This document shows positions 35,708 to 46,799 of a stretch of 64,000 nucleotides of DNA, piece by piece. Source of the DNA: Mauremys mutica (taxonomy: Eukaryota > Chordata > Testudines > Geoemydidae). The notes beneath the pieces are model-generated. The model saw only the letters and a list, made by a program, of their open reading frames with translations. It had not been told where the DNA came from and made no database searches. The DNA lies in assembly GCF_020497125.1 (NCBI RefSeq), contig NC_059079.1, positions 8,525,053-8,589,052 on the forward strand. Reading direction: 5' to 3'. The position numbers were made by a program, and so were the translations under genes. Position 1 is the stretch's first letter; every line of letters begins with the position of its first letter.

Positions 35708-37789
35708 GCATGCAAGTGTATAATTGCATGTTTGGCTAAATATGTCACAGGATACCACTATGTCTAAGGTAGTTAAGGATAGATGAAGACTAATCACAAG
35801 ATTTCTCCCATATACTTCTCTGTGCTGGGTGAGGTAATGGCCATATAGGGGTCTTTGCACCTCTCATGTGAATTGGAGCTGGGCTCTGTAATGACTCCAA
35901 ACATGCCAATATGGAGGAGAGCATTGTGGGGCTGGTGGAGGAGCCATTCGATACATAAGGGGCATTGATGGGGAGCAACCACTACGACAGCCCATGGGGA
36001 AGGGGTGGATTCTATGCCCACAACCCTAGGAGGATAGAAGCATAAAGCCTGATACACATTGTCTGAATGTACAATTCAGGAATTAAAGGCTGTATGTCTC
36101 ATTCCCAGTTGCACAAGGCCCCTTTAGACTGCACTGGCAGTATACCCTGGCCAACAGAGTAGTGTAAATGGCCCTACATGTCTCAAATTGAGACGATCCC
36201 CCTTTTTCCATGTGCTGACTCGTTTTTCATTTACATGTGGTGATCTTGCTATTATAGTAATATGATTTTAATGAGGTTTAAGATGATTATCTCTGCAGAT
36301 GTAGTGAGTCCTAATGGTAGACTCTTAAGTCAGAGATGGAAAGGATCTTCTATATTAAACAATCTATTCTTCGGTCACTTGCAAGAGTCTTCCCATTGTT
36401 TAACAATACAATTTATCCCTTTTATCTACAGAAATAAGATTTCTATATTTTAGATTTCCCACACACACACACTTCACAAAACTAACATCAGGCAATGTTG
36501 GGGCAGGAATTAGGCATGCATCTCCTTGGAATAACTCTTGAATGGTTCAACAAAGGAAAACACACAGCAGAGGAATTATCCCACCAACCAGATGATAATC
36601 TATGAGTTTAGTGACTAAGCCACTTGTAGGTTAATCAGATCTTCAACCAATAGCATCAATGAAGGTGTGATGAACACCTTATTCAGACTAATAACTACGC
36701 GAATCCAGCTATTGTGAAGCTATCTGGAACTCCTTGGACAGTAAATAGATATGAATATGTAGTATGCATTACATTCCAAAAAATTATCACACTGCCTCCT
36801 GGGTCATCTTCACATCCCCAAAAGACTTGCAGTTGTGAATAACAATTATGTGATTGAAAGATATTGTTACCCCTTCTTCCAACACCAGCGAGCTGTTCTG
36901 ACAGCACCATCATCACCCCTCCACCAAGAAGGAATAAATGGCCTTGCAAGTCTACATCCCAGTGGAAGAAAAATCAGTGAGACAGAGTCTGGGTTTATTC
37001 TTGTTTTATTTGCATATATATACACACCAGTCCTGAAACATGATGGTTAAACAGCATGCAGGAAAATCTCTCTCTCAGGAATCTTAGGCCAACACCAAAG
37101 CCTGGCTCCCAGAGAGCAAATCTGCTCCCAAGAAATTACTCTAGTCAGACATCAATGCAGAAAGGAAACTTTTCTGCTGCCCACACAGCTCCCTCTCCAA
37201 AAACCACTACCTCTGCATAGGACCTTGTATAACACAGATGCTAACATCACAGTATTTCTTTCCAAGACAGAGCATTTGCTTGCATGCTAAGAAAAATAAC
37301 TTGAAAAACTGTAATAGCGCCTTCAGATGATGCCAGCCATAATAATGTGATTGGAGTAAAACTGTAGTTTTTGTCCATGTCCTCAAACAGGTATTCTCCT
37401 CCTTCCCCTCCCAACCCTCAGAATTTATCTCAATTCCTCTTTATTGATGGTGTTCAACGGAATTGACAGAGGTGTCCCAATACAGGGTAAAATACTGACC
37501 CCATTGAAATCAATGGCAAAATTCTTACTGACTTCATTAGGGACAGAATTTCACCTATACTCCACTCTAATTTATGCCCATGACCCCGGGGTTGGGGTGA
37601 CTGAAAATTGCTGGAGGACAGAAATACTCTGGCCACACCCCTTCTTGGGCAAAGAACTATCCCAATTTGGGAATATGAGACAGGGGTTTCACAGCACTGC
37701 TACAACAACTCTACAACCTTCCAGATTTCTTTAATGCTGATTTGCTCTGCTTAAGCAGGGCAAGGCAGAACCAGATACAGCTGTATAGA
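35708..37789. other. Unassigned sequence
   Basis: No gene recognised. It contains an (AC)n run near 36461-36471 and a CCATTGAAATCAATGG palindrome at 37501-37516. Confidence 0.4.
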
Positions 37790-38200
37790 AAACAGAATTT
37801 TCATTGCACAAGAAATGTCACCATTTTGAATTGACTTTGTTACCAATTGGAACAAAAAGTTCAAATATTGAAAAATTTTGCAGAACAAAAAAATTCCAGA
37901 GTTTCAAATTGGAAATGTCAAAATAAAAAATGTTGATATTGTCCATCAACACAATTCATCATTTCAAATTGTAAATCAACAAAAATTGACATTTTTAATT
38001 GTAAATCAACATTTCAAAATGAAAAATATTTCACTTCAAAATATTGACGAAGTTTTTTTCATTTCAGTTCTCCTGATCAGCAAATCAAAACTGGTAAACA
38101 AAATCAACATTTTCTTGACAGAAGTTTTTATTTCAACTAAACCATATCTTCTGATGCGAAAAATTTTCATGCAAAAAAAATTCAACCAGCTCTACAGCCA
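37790..38200. mobile_element. A/T-rich repeat, possibly a non-autonomous DNA transposon
   Basis: Strongly biased sequence built from AAATTG, TTTCAAAT and AAATCAAC-type words on both strands, ending TTCAACCAGCTCTACAG. The right end resembles a dispersed turtle repeat with an AGAGCTGGTTGAA terminus. No clear target duplication. The 110-codon frame in it reflects composition. Confidence 0.4.
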
Positions 38201-38585
38201 ACAGAGGTAACTAGGACTTTAAATCAAATTTAGCAGCGTTAATTCGAATTAACCGCTCAACCGTCCACACCAGGAAGCCGTTTAATTCGACCTAGAGGGC
38301 TCTTTAGTTCGAATTCGGTACTCCACCCCGACGAGGGGAGTAGCGCTAAATTCGACATGGCTATCTCGAATTAGGCTGTGTGGATGCAAATCGAACTTAG
38401 TAGCTCCGGGAGCTATCCCACAGTGCACCACTCTGTTGACGCTCTGGACAGCAGTCCAAGCTTGGATTCTCTGACCAGCCACACAGGAAACGACCTGGGA
38501 AAATTTGAATTCCTTTTCCTGTCTGGGCACTTTGAATCTGATGTCCTGGTTGGACATCGGGGCGAGCTCAGCAGCACCTGCAACG

Positions 38586-40489
38586 ATGCAGAGCTCTCCA
38601 GCAGAGGAGTCCATGCAATCCCAGAATAGAAAGAGGTCCCCAGCATGGACAGACCGTGAAGTCCTGGATCTGATCGCTGTGTGGGGCGATGAGTCTGTGC
38701 TTTCGGAGCTGCGCTCCAACAAACGGAATGCAAAGACCTACGAGAAGGTCTCCAAAGCCATGGCACTCAGAGGATACAGCCGGGATACAACGCAGTGCCG
38801 CGTGAAAATCAAGGACCTGAGACAAGGCTACCAAAAAGTCAGAGCGGCAAACGGACGCTCCGGAGCACAGCCCCAGACATGCCGCTTCTACGAGGCACTG
38901 CATGCCATTCTAGGTGGGTCTGCCACCAGTGCCCCACCAGTGACCGTGGACTCTGAGTATGGGATAGTGTCGAGGGGCAGTACCTCGGCGATGTTTGCCG
39001 ATGGGGAAGATGAGGAAGGGTTTGTGGAGGACGACGCAGGCGACAGCGCTTACAATACCGCTTTCCCCGACAGCCAGGATCTCTTCATCACCCTCACAGA
39101 GATCCCCTACCAACCCTCCCCGGCCGTTAACCCGGACTCAGAATCAGGGGAAGGATCAGTCGGTAAGTGCTATAAACATGGAAACCTTTATTTTTAAAAA
39201 AACAGGAATAAAAAATATATAAAAACTATATAAAAACTTTTCCATATAAAACTATATAAAAAGAAGGTCCACACATATAGGGATGGAACAGAAATCCTCC
39301 TGGGACACTTCCACGAAGCTCTCGTACAGGAGCTCGAAAAGCCTCCGCAGGAGGTTCCTGGGGAGAGGTGCCTTATTTGGTGCTCCGTGGAAGCACACTC
39401 TTCCGCGCCAGGCCATCCTAATGTACAGCGGAATCATTGCCTCCACCAGCATGGCAGCATACGGTCCTGGTCTGTGCAGGGATTCTAGCAGCATCCTCTC
39501 TCTCTCTCTCTGAGTGACCCGCCTCAGGGTAATCTCGTTCGGCGACTGCTGCATCTAATTAGGGCAATTAGTGTACTGTTACTATTGTGAATGCTTGACT
39601 TTTACTTTGCATAGCAATGACCTTCGTTTAACAGCCACGTGTTGGAGGCCGCAGAGGAAAAGCATACAGTGACCTTTCCCGGGCACAGCCGCGAGGGGCT
39701 GGAACAGGGTCAGACTTTATGCTTTACAGATTGCCTTCAGCGGGAGGGCACAGCTATCCATTAACTGTTAAGCAGCCTATAGTGTAGTGCTTACCAGGCC
39801 TGGCTGCTACACGGATTCAGCTGTACCGCCCCGCTTGTCCGATCTCCTGTGCAAGACCGCAGCCAATGAAAGCGTATTCCGAAATCTCGAACTTGTCCTG
39901 AGAGCTCGTGAGACTAGGTGCCCTGTATGGTCTTGTTCACTGAAACTGAGTAGACTGTGTTCAGTGTTCGCAAACATGTATCTTTTCAAGGAAATCACTT
40001 CCTTTTTCCCATCACACAGCTGCGGCTCTTTCACGAACTGCCCCGGCATCCCCCTCACAGAGGCTGGCGCAGATTAGGCGGCGAAAGAAAAAGACTAGGG
40101 ACGACATGTTCTCGGAACTGATGGCTTGCTCCAGAGCCGAGGCGGCCGAGCAGAGACAGTGGAGGGAGACCCTATGTCAGCACCAGCGCTCACACAGCGA
40201 ACGGGAGGACAGGTGGCGGCAGGAAGACCAGCAGGCGACTCAAATGCTGCTTGGGCTAATGAGGGAGCAAACGGACATGCTCCGGCGCCTTGTAGATGTT
40301 CTGCAGGACCGCAGGCAGGAGAAGAGAGCCCCCCTGAACTGTATCTGCAACCGCCTTCCCCCGCCACAAAGTCCTGTCCCCCCCTCACCAAAAATCACAA
40401 GAAGGAGGGGCGCTAGGGGCCGTGAAAACTGTCACTCCACCCCAGCAGAGCACTCATGTACCAAACAGCTCTCATTCCCTAAAGTATGA
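38586..40489 (+). CDS. Harbinger Myb/SANT-like DNA-binding protein, two exons
   Basis: In Harbinger elements this partner protein helps bring the transposase to the nucleus and to the element ends. Exon 1 is 38586-39162 and stops at a consensus donor (G|GTAAGTGC). Exon 2 is 40020-40489 after a pyrimidine-rich acceptor (CTTTTTCCCATCACACAG|C). Exon 1 ends in phase 1 and exon 2 restores the frame exactly, giving about 348 residues with no internal stop. Residues about 18-108 form a trihelix/Myb-like domain (AWTDREVLDLIAVWGDESV, then YEKVSKAMALRGYSRD, CRVKIKDLRQGYQKV, FYEALHAI). An acidic middle follows (DGEDEEGFVEDDAGD). Exon 2 gives a basic stretch (RRRKKKTRDD) and a long charged helix likely to be a coiled coil (AEAAEQRQWRETL to LRRLVDVLQDRRQ). 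Host genomes often list such copies as SCAN or Myb-domain genes, but this is element-borne. The intron and splice model are my inference. Confidence 0.85.
39252..39554 (-). CDS. Possible third Harbinger ORF, antisense in intron
   Basis: A 100-codon ATG-initiated frame on minus, lying wholly inside the intron of the Myb-like gene. The product starts MQQSPNEITLRRV and is rich in charged and hydrophobic helix-like stretches (RERERMLLESL, YAAMLVEAMIPLYIRMAW, RNLLRRLFELLYESFVEV). An AATAAA signal on minus lies about 55 bp beyond its stop (near 39190), and AG precedes the ATG. I recognise no domain. It could be a real accessory gene, a 3' exon of a longer minus transcript, or chance. Part of it overlaps a (CT)n run. 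Confidence 0.4.
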   Translation of the reverse strand: MQQSPNEITLRRVTQRERERMLLESLHRPGPYAAMLVEAMIPLYIRMAWRGRVCFHGAPNKAPLPRNLLRRLFELLYESFVEVSQEDFCSIPICVDLLFI

Positions 40490-41346
40490 GAAGTGCTTCC
40501 CTTCCTGGATCACCCAGTCCCAAATCCAAGTTTCATCCCCCCACTGTGTAGTTGAGTATTAAGAGTAGTTTGTTGTTATTCACTGTTTCCGTCACGTTTT
40601 CCTTGTCAGAAGACTTTGTGTGAAGGGGGGGAGGGGTTTTTTAATTGCATAGGACAGCCTCCATTACCAGGGTACAGACTTGGGGGCAGGATCAACAGCA
40701 GGACACACACAGACTGCAGTCACTAGGCACTAGGGTCATTCTGGGAGGTGAATGCTGCCCCGGGTCAGTCTGTGAGGTGTATGCTGCCCCAGGGTCCTAG
40801 CGCCTGACATCCACAAATGGCAAGGCAGGCTGCCCTTACCATGCCCTTCCACCCTAGCCACGAGCCTCTCCGATGCCCTGAGCCCCAGCAAGAGCCCTCA
40901 TCCACGGACACATACTCACCCTTCCCACACACCCCTCACCCCTTCCTACGCCCCAACCCCCAGCCCAGAGCCTGCATCCAAACTCCGTCCCAAAGACGGC
41001 ACCCCTCACCCCTTCCTGCAAACCCACCCCTTCCTGCACACCCACCTGCAACCGTCCTCCCCCCAGAGACCGCTGTAGGAGCAGGAGCCTGTCATTCCTC
41101 TAGTGTAGAAGCGGTCTGGACATCAGTGCACACCGTACCCACCACAGTCCGCGTCCATGTTTCAACCCTTGAACAGGAATTCATAATTAAAGAAAACTTT
41201 ATTAATAATCAGTGTTCCATTAAAGTTATTTTAAAACGTGTGTTGGAAGGGGGGAAACCTGGAGAACAGGGTATGTAACCGCAGATCGAAGTCAACAGTC
41301 ACTGAAACAGGCTCAGGTTCAGCTTCTCTGTAAATCAACTGGAGAG

Positions 41347-42610
41347 TCATAGGTTACCCTGCTCTCCGAGGAACCTATCTTTCAAAGCCTCCCGGATGCA
41401 CAGCGCTTCCCGCTGGGATCTTCTATCGGCACGGCTGTCTGGCTGAGCGTAATCAGCAGCCAGGCGATTGGCCTCAACCTCCCATCCCGCCATAAAGGTC
41501 TCCCCCTTGCTCTCACAGAGATTGTGGAGCACACAGCAAGCAGCAATAACAACGGGGATATTTTTTTCGCTGAGGTCCGAGCGAGTCAGTAAGCTCCTCC
41601 ATCTCCCCTTGAGACGTCCGAAAGCACACTCCACCACCATTCTGCACTTGCTCAGCCGGTAGTTGAAGAGTTCCTTCTCACTGTCCAAGGCGCCTGTATA
41701 GGGCTTCATGAGCCAGGGCATTAGCGGGTAGGCTGGGTCCCCGAGGATCACTGTAGGCATCTGCACATCCCCAACCGTTATTTTGTGGTCCGGGAAGAAA
41801 CTACCTGCCTGGAGGCGTTTAAACAGACCAGAGTTCCTGAACACACGCGCGTCATGAACCTTGCCCGGCCACCCGACGTAGATGTTGGTAAAACGTCCCC
41901 TATGGTCCACCAGTGCTTGCAGCACCATAGAAAAGTAGCCCTTTCGGTTAATGTACTCGCTGGCCTGGTGGGCCAGTCCCAGGATAGGGATGTGAGTGCC
42001 ATCTATAGCCCCACCGCAGTTTGGGAATCCCATCGCGCCGAAGCCATCTATGACGACCTGGACGTTTCCCAGGGTCACTACCTTTGAGAACAGTTGCTCA
42101 ACGATTGCGTGGGCTACTTGAATCACAGCAAGCCCTACGGTAGATTTGCCCACGCCAAAGTGGTTCGCTACTGACCGGTAGCTGTCTGGCGTTGCAAGTT
42201 TCCAGAGGGCTATGGCCACTCGCTTCTGCACAGTCAGGGCTGCTCGCATCCGGGTGTCCTGGCGCTTCAGGGCAGGGGACAGCAAGTCACAGAGTTCAAG
42301 GAAAGTGCCCTTACGCATCCTGAAGTTTCGCAGCCACTGTGATTCATCCCAGACCTGCAGCACTATGCGGTCCCACCAGTCCGTGCTTGTTTCCCGGGCC
42401 CAGAACTTGACCCATTGCCACCATGATCTCCACTGCGCGGCGTACCCTGCTTTGTGAGAGGTCTGCGCCACTCTGTGACTTCCTGTCCTCACCGCGCTGC
42501 CGGAGCCTCCTCGCCCGATTTCTCAGCAGCTGACTGTGGAAGAGGTGGACGATAAGGTGCGAGGAGTTGGCAACGGCCATAAGTGCAGCGATGATCGCAG
42601 CGGACTCCAT
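41347..42610 (-). pseudogene. HARBI1-like DDE transposase, one frameshift
   Basis: This enzyme would cut the element ends at TAA targets. The main frame (41347-42492, minus, 381 codons) is uninterrupted. A helix-turn-helix stands at about residues 96-125 (ALWKLATPDSYRSVANHFGV, then GKSTVGLAV). The DDE catalytic set is complete: D164 in GAIDGTHIPI, D252 in GDPAYPL and E288 in VVECAFGRLKGRWR. The frame has no ATG of its own at the 5' end; only a GTG marks 42492, and a stop lies at about 42523. A plausible N-terminus, MESAAIIAALMAVANSSHLI, starts at 42610 in another frame and runs into the main frame near 42485, so a one-base frameshift is inferred. AATAAA on minus near 41200 could end the transcript. 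The gene converges on the Myb-like gene. Confidence 0.8.
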
Positions 42611-42991
42611 GCTCGCAGTGCTGTGGCGTCCGAGCTGTAACCGACCAGAGAAGGGAGCGAACAGATTTCCCGCTGGCGCTTTCAAGGAGAGAGGGCGGGA
42701 GTGACGGTTCAATGATGACAGTTACCCCAAACCACCCTCGACACATTTTTTCCCCCAGCAGGCATTGGGGGCTCTACCCAGCATTCCAATGGGCAGCGGG
42801 GACTGTGGGAACTGTGGGATAGCTTTCCACAGTGCACCACTTCCAAAGTCGACGCTGGCCCCGTTACTGTGGACTCAGACAGTCGAATTAGTGTATTTAG
42901 TGTGGATACACAAATTCGACTTCATAAGGTCGATTCCACAAATTCGAATTAAGTAGATTCGAAATAGTCTTGTAGTGTAGACGTACCCTAA

Positions 42992-43706
42992 GAAAGAATA
43001 CAAAAGTAAATGGGTAGGTGTGATCATCATATAAAGGATCCAGGCTTGAAAGGTGCTAAACTTCCTCAATTCCCACTGACTTCAAAGAGAGTTGAGAGCA
43101 ACTCAGCATTTTGCATGATCAAGTGTATTTCAATATACCTAGTGAATCACAGTTTTAAGCTTAGATGATGGATTTCCACATTTAATGAATAATTGGAAAA
43201 ACACTTCCCCCACCCTCAATGCATTTCCTACTAATCAGATTATCAAGGGATCATTATATATGTGACTATAAAATGGTTGAAATTTAAAAAAATCCCAAAG
43301 ACATTAGAATTTCCTAAACTACAATAACTGCAATGTTTTAGATACCATCTTAACATTTTATGCCTATCAGTGTATTTAGAAAAGTATTTTTCTTTTTTAA
43401 AAAATTGTGAGTCATTAATGAGTTAGTTAAAAAGTAACCCCCCGTAAATTTATAGTAACCAAATGCATAAAAGAAAAAGAGTAATTTAATTAATACAACA
43501 TGAAATGCATCATATAACAAATAAAGAACAATGTATCTGATTATAGCTGATATATATTATTATAAGAATACCTTATCTTTGTTTCACTAACACATTCTCA
43601 CTCAGATAATAAATCATTTATTGCAGGAGAGAGTTCCTCAATTTAGATTTATCTCACATAGTGCAAGTAAATAAAAAAAAGACAGCCAAAATCTGCCTAT
43701 ATGTTG
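42992..43706. other. Unassigned AT-rich sequence
   Basis: No gene recognised. TCCCACTGACTTCAAAGAGA at 43071-43090 belongs to the dispersed palindromic motif group. Confidence 0.4.
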
Positions 43707-44446
43707 ATGTTAGGAATCATTAAAAAGGGGATAGAGAATAAGACTGAGAATATATTATATTATTGCCCTTATATAAATCCATGGTACGCCCACATCTCGA
43801 ATACTGTGTACAGATGTGGTCTCCTCACCTCAAAAAAGATATTCTAGCACTAGAAAAGGTTCAGAAAAGAGCAACTAAAATGATTAGGGGTTTAGAGAAG
43901 GTCCCATATGAGGAAAGATTAAAGAGGCTAGGACTCTTCAGTTTGGAAAAGAGAAGACTAAGGGGGGACATGATAGAGGTATATAAAATCATGAGTGATG
44001 TTGAGAAAGTGGATAAGGAAAAGTTATTTACTTATTCCCATAATACAAGAACTAGGGGTCACCAAATGAAATTAATAGGCAGCAGGTTTAAAACAAATAA
44101 AAGGAAGTTCTTCTTCACGCAGCGCACAGTCAACTTGTGGAACTCCTTACCTGAGGAGGTTGTGAAGGCTAGGACTATAACAATGTTTAAAAGGGGACTG
44201 GATAAATTCATGGTGGCTAAGTCCATAAATGGCTATTAGCCAGGATGGCTAAGAATGGTGTCCCTAGCCTCTGTTCGTCAGAGGATGGAGTTGGATGGCA
44301 GGAGAGAGATCACTTGATCATTGCCTGTTAGGTTCACTCCCTCAGGGGCACCTGGCATTGGCCACTGTCGGTAGACAGATACTGGGCTAGATGGACCTTT
44401 GGTCTGACCCGGTACGGCCTTTCTTATGTTCTTATGTTCTTATGTT
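43707..44446 (+). mobile_element. CR1 LINE 3' end (about 740 bp)
   Basis: A 5'-truncated copy of the same subfamily as the CR1 at 57505-60989: it starts at GTTAGGAATCATTAAAAAGG and ends in TTCTTATGTTCTTATGTT. By eye it is almost identical to 60260-60989 apart from scattered substitutions and short duplications near 43750 and 44112. Confidence 0.93.
43763..44239 (+). pseudogene. CR1 ORF2 C-terminal fragment
   Basis: About 158 codons of the C-terminal end of the reverse transcriptase protein: [52 protein letters not shown], to [11 protein letters not shown] and the natural stop. The catalytic RT core is missing because the copy is 5'-truncated, so it cannot mobilise anything. Confidence 0.9.
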
Positions 44447-44924
44447 GACTACCTGATGTGTTATCTTGTGTCCTGAAAGAGTAATGAAAAGGGGGCATTT
44501 TTAAAATAAATAAATAACCCTTCTTTCAAATGAGCAAATATTTCAGAGGGATAATGTATGACAAACTATATCAGAATAAGTATAAAAGGGATTTGGAGAA
44601 AATAACTGTTCATAGTTTATGCTAAAGAGCAATTCCATGTCACATCATGACTACAAATAACCTTTTACTCATTCATTTTCTTCCTGGCTACACAGATTTT
44701 GGTTGTTTATATGAAAAAGAAGAGGATGTTGTTAGACTCTGTTAACAGAGTGAAATACTGGAAAGGAGCATGCAACCAGAGTACACAAGCTGGATACTTG
44801 GCCACAACAGATGTGGAGTGGAGGGATGGAATCCTCAGACCTAAGCTGCACTAGCATCTATTGCAAAGTTGGCCATAGCAGCAGGATATTGGCAGGATTA
44901 GCATCTACAGGCCACTACTCCTTT
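44447..44924. other. Unassigned sequence
   Basis: Nothing recognised between the two CR1 copies. Confidence 0.35.
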
Positions 44925-44957
44925 ATTCATGTCTTTATCTTTGAGAAGTCATGGAAG

Positions 44958-46275
44958 ATCGGAGAGATTCCAGAAGACTGGAAAAGGGAAAATCTAGTGC
45001 CAATCTATACAAAGGGAAATAAGGACAACCTGGGGAATTACAGACCAGTCATCTGAACTTCTGTACCCAGAAAGATAATGGAGCAAATAATTAAGCAATC
45101 AATTTGCAAACACCTAGAAGATAATAAGTTGATAAGTAACAGTCAGCATGGCTTTGTCAAAAACAAATCCTGTCAAACCAACCTAATAGCTTTCTTTGAC
45201 AGGGTAACAAGCCTTGTAGGTGGGGGGAAGTGGTAGATGTGGTATATCTTGACTTTAGTAAAGCTTTTGAGACTGTCTCACATGACCTTTTCATAAACAA
45301 ACTAGGGAAATGCAACCTAGATGGAGCTACTATAAGGTGGGTGCAAAACTGGTTGGAAAACCATTCCCAGAGAGTAGTTATCAGTGGTTCACATTCATGC
45401 TGGAAGGGCAGAACAAATGGGGTCCCGCAGGGATCAATTCTGGGTCCGGTTTTGTACAATCTCTTCATCAATGATTTAGATAATGGCACAGAGAGTATAC
45501 TTATAAAGTCTGCGGATGATTCCAAGTTGGGAGGGGTTGCAAGTGCTTTGGATTTAAGATTAAAATTCAAAATGATTTGGACAAACTGAAGAAATTATCT
45601 GAAGCAGATAGGATTAAATTCAATAAAGACAAATGCAAAGCACTCCATTTAGGAAGGAACAACCAGTTACACACATACAAAATGGGAAATGACTGCCTAG
45701 GAAAGAGTACTGTGGAACGGGATCTGGGGGTCATAGTGGACCACAAGCTAAATATGAGTCAACAGTGTAACGCCGTTGCAAAAAAAGTGAACATCCTTCC
45801 GGTATGTATTATCAGGAGTGTTGTAATCAAGACATGAGAAATAATTCTTCCGCTCTACTGATTAGGCTTCAGCTGGAGTATTGTGTCCAGTTTTGGGTGC
45901 CACATTTCAGGAAAGATGTGGACAAATTGGAGAGAGTCCAGAGAAGAGCAACAAAAATGATTAAAGGTCTAGAAAACATGACCTATGAGGGAAGATTGAA
46001 AACATTGGGTTTGTTTGGTCTGGAAAAGAGAAAACTGAGAGGGGACATGATAACAGTTTTCCAGTATGTAAAAGGTTGTTACAAGGAGGAGGAAGAAAAT
46101 TTGTTCTTGTTAACTTCCGAGGATAGGACAAGAAGCAATGGGCTTAAATTGCAGCAAGGGAGGTTTAGGTTGGACATTAGGAAAAACTTCCTGTCAGGGT
46201 GGTTAAGCACTGGAATAAATTGCCTAGGGAGGTGGTGGAATCTCCATCATTGGAGATTTTTAAGAGCAGGTCAGA
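44958..46275 (+). pseudogene. CR1 ORF2 reverse transcriptase fragment
   Basis: RT blocks in order: GNYRPVI, ISNSQHGFVKNKSCQTNLIAF (about 45135-45200), [19 protein letters not shown] (45232 on), [33 protein letters not shown] (catalytic ADD retained, near 45510). The connection and C-terminal region follow: DKCKALHLGRNNQLH, MSQQCNAVAKKVN, LQLEYCVQFWVPHF, RRATKMIKGLENMTYEGRLK. At least three frame changes (near 45230, 45580 and 45815) and a stop near 45055 break it. The endonuclease part is absent. Confidence 0.88.
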
Positions 46276-46306
46276 CAAACACCTGTCAGTGATGGTCTAA
46301 ATAATA

Positions 46307-46730
46307 CTTAGTCCCATAGGTGCCAACTTCGTGTGTGGTCCGGGGCTGGAGCACCTATGGGGAAAAATTAGCAGGTGATCCGCACTCACTGGAAGCCAAG
46401 CTCCCCCCTCCTCGCCTCTTTCTCCACCCCCGAGCGCGCCATGTCCCCACTCCTCCCTGTCCCTTCCAGCATTTCCCACCCCACCACCACCTAACAGCTG
46501 TTTGGCGGTGCTTAGGACTTTCCGGGAGGGAGGGGGAAGAGCACGGACGCGGCGCACTCAGGGGAGGAGGCAGAGAAGAGGCGGGCAGGGGTGGGGACTT
46601 TGGGAAAGGGGTGGAATGGGGGCAAGGTGAGGGTGGTGCCAGGGTGGGAAGAGGTGGGGCAGGGGTAGGGCTGGGGGGGGGTGTCGAGCACCCACCGGGC
46701 AGAGGGGAATTCAGCGCCTACGCTTAGTCC
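46307..46730. mobile_element. Non-autonomous hAT MITE inside CR1
   Basis: CTTAGTCC is duplicated at 46307-46314 and 46723-46730. The left end CATAGGTGCCAACTTC and the right end GAATTCAGCGCCTACG are imperfect inverted repeats (16 bp). The interior is GC-rich with G-runs (46600-46690). The 135-codon frame in it is compositional. Because the CR1 3' UTR resumes directly after it, it is younger than that CR1. Confidence 0.88.
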
Positions 46731-46799
46731 TGCCATGAGTGCAAGGGACTGGACTAGATGACCTCTCCAGGTCCCTTCCAGTTCTATGATTCTATGTCT

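Larger units (their letters stand above)
38208..42991. mobile_element. PIF/Harbinger transposon, autonomous size
   Basis: A 4.8-kb element. The right end is clear: AGTGTAGACGTACCC ending at 42988, followed by TAA. At the left, TAA at 38208-38210 precedes sequence in which the outermost bases are diverged, but the subterminal TTAATTCGAATT and the TATCCCACAGTGCACCACT block (38414 region) match inverted copies near 42950 and 42825. It contains two converging genes, a Myb/SANT-like protein and a HARBI1-like transposase, the standard pair of this superfamily. Base composition is much more GC-rich than the AT-rich flanks. Confidence 0.92.
44925..46799 (+). mobile_element. CR1 LINE, second subfamily, split by an hAT MITE
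   Basis: Runs from the RT N-terminal region (EIPEDWKRENLVPIYTKGNK near 44970) to the 3' tail (GGACTGGACTAGATGACCTC at 46747, then CCAGTTCTATGATTCTATG). A 408-bp hAT MITE with TSD is inserted at 46307-46730. The tail type (ATTCTATG) differs from its TTCTTATG neighbours. Confidence 0.93.

Noticed and set aside
38282..38903. Minus-strand frames of 111-146 codons
   Set aside because: Antisense to the Myb-like domain exon, with no domain of their own.
40817..41278. 153-codon Pro-rich frame as another Harbinger gene
   Set aside because: Low-complexity Pro/His/Ser sequence between the two converging genes, probably 3' untranslated region; no domain seen.
46320..46727. 135-codon Gly-rich frame
   Set aside because: Lies within the G-rich interior of an hAT MITE; composition explains it.
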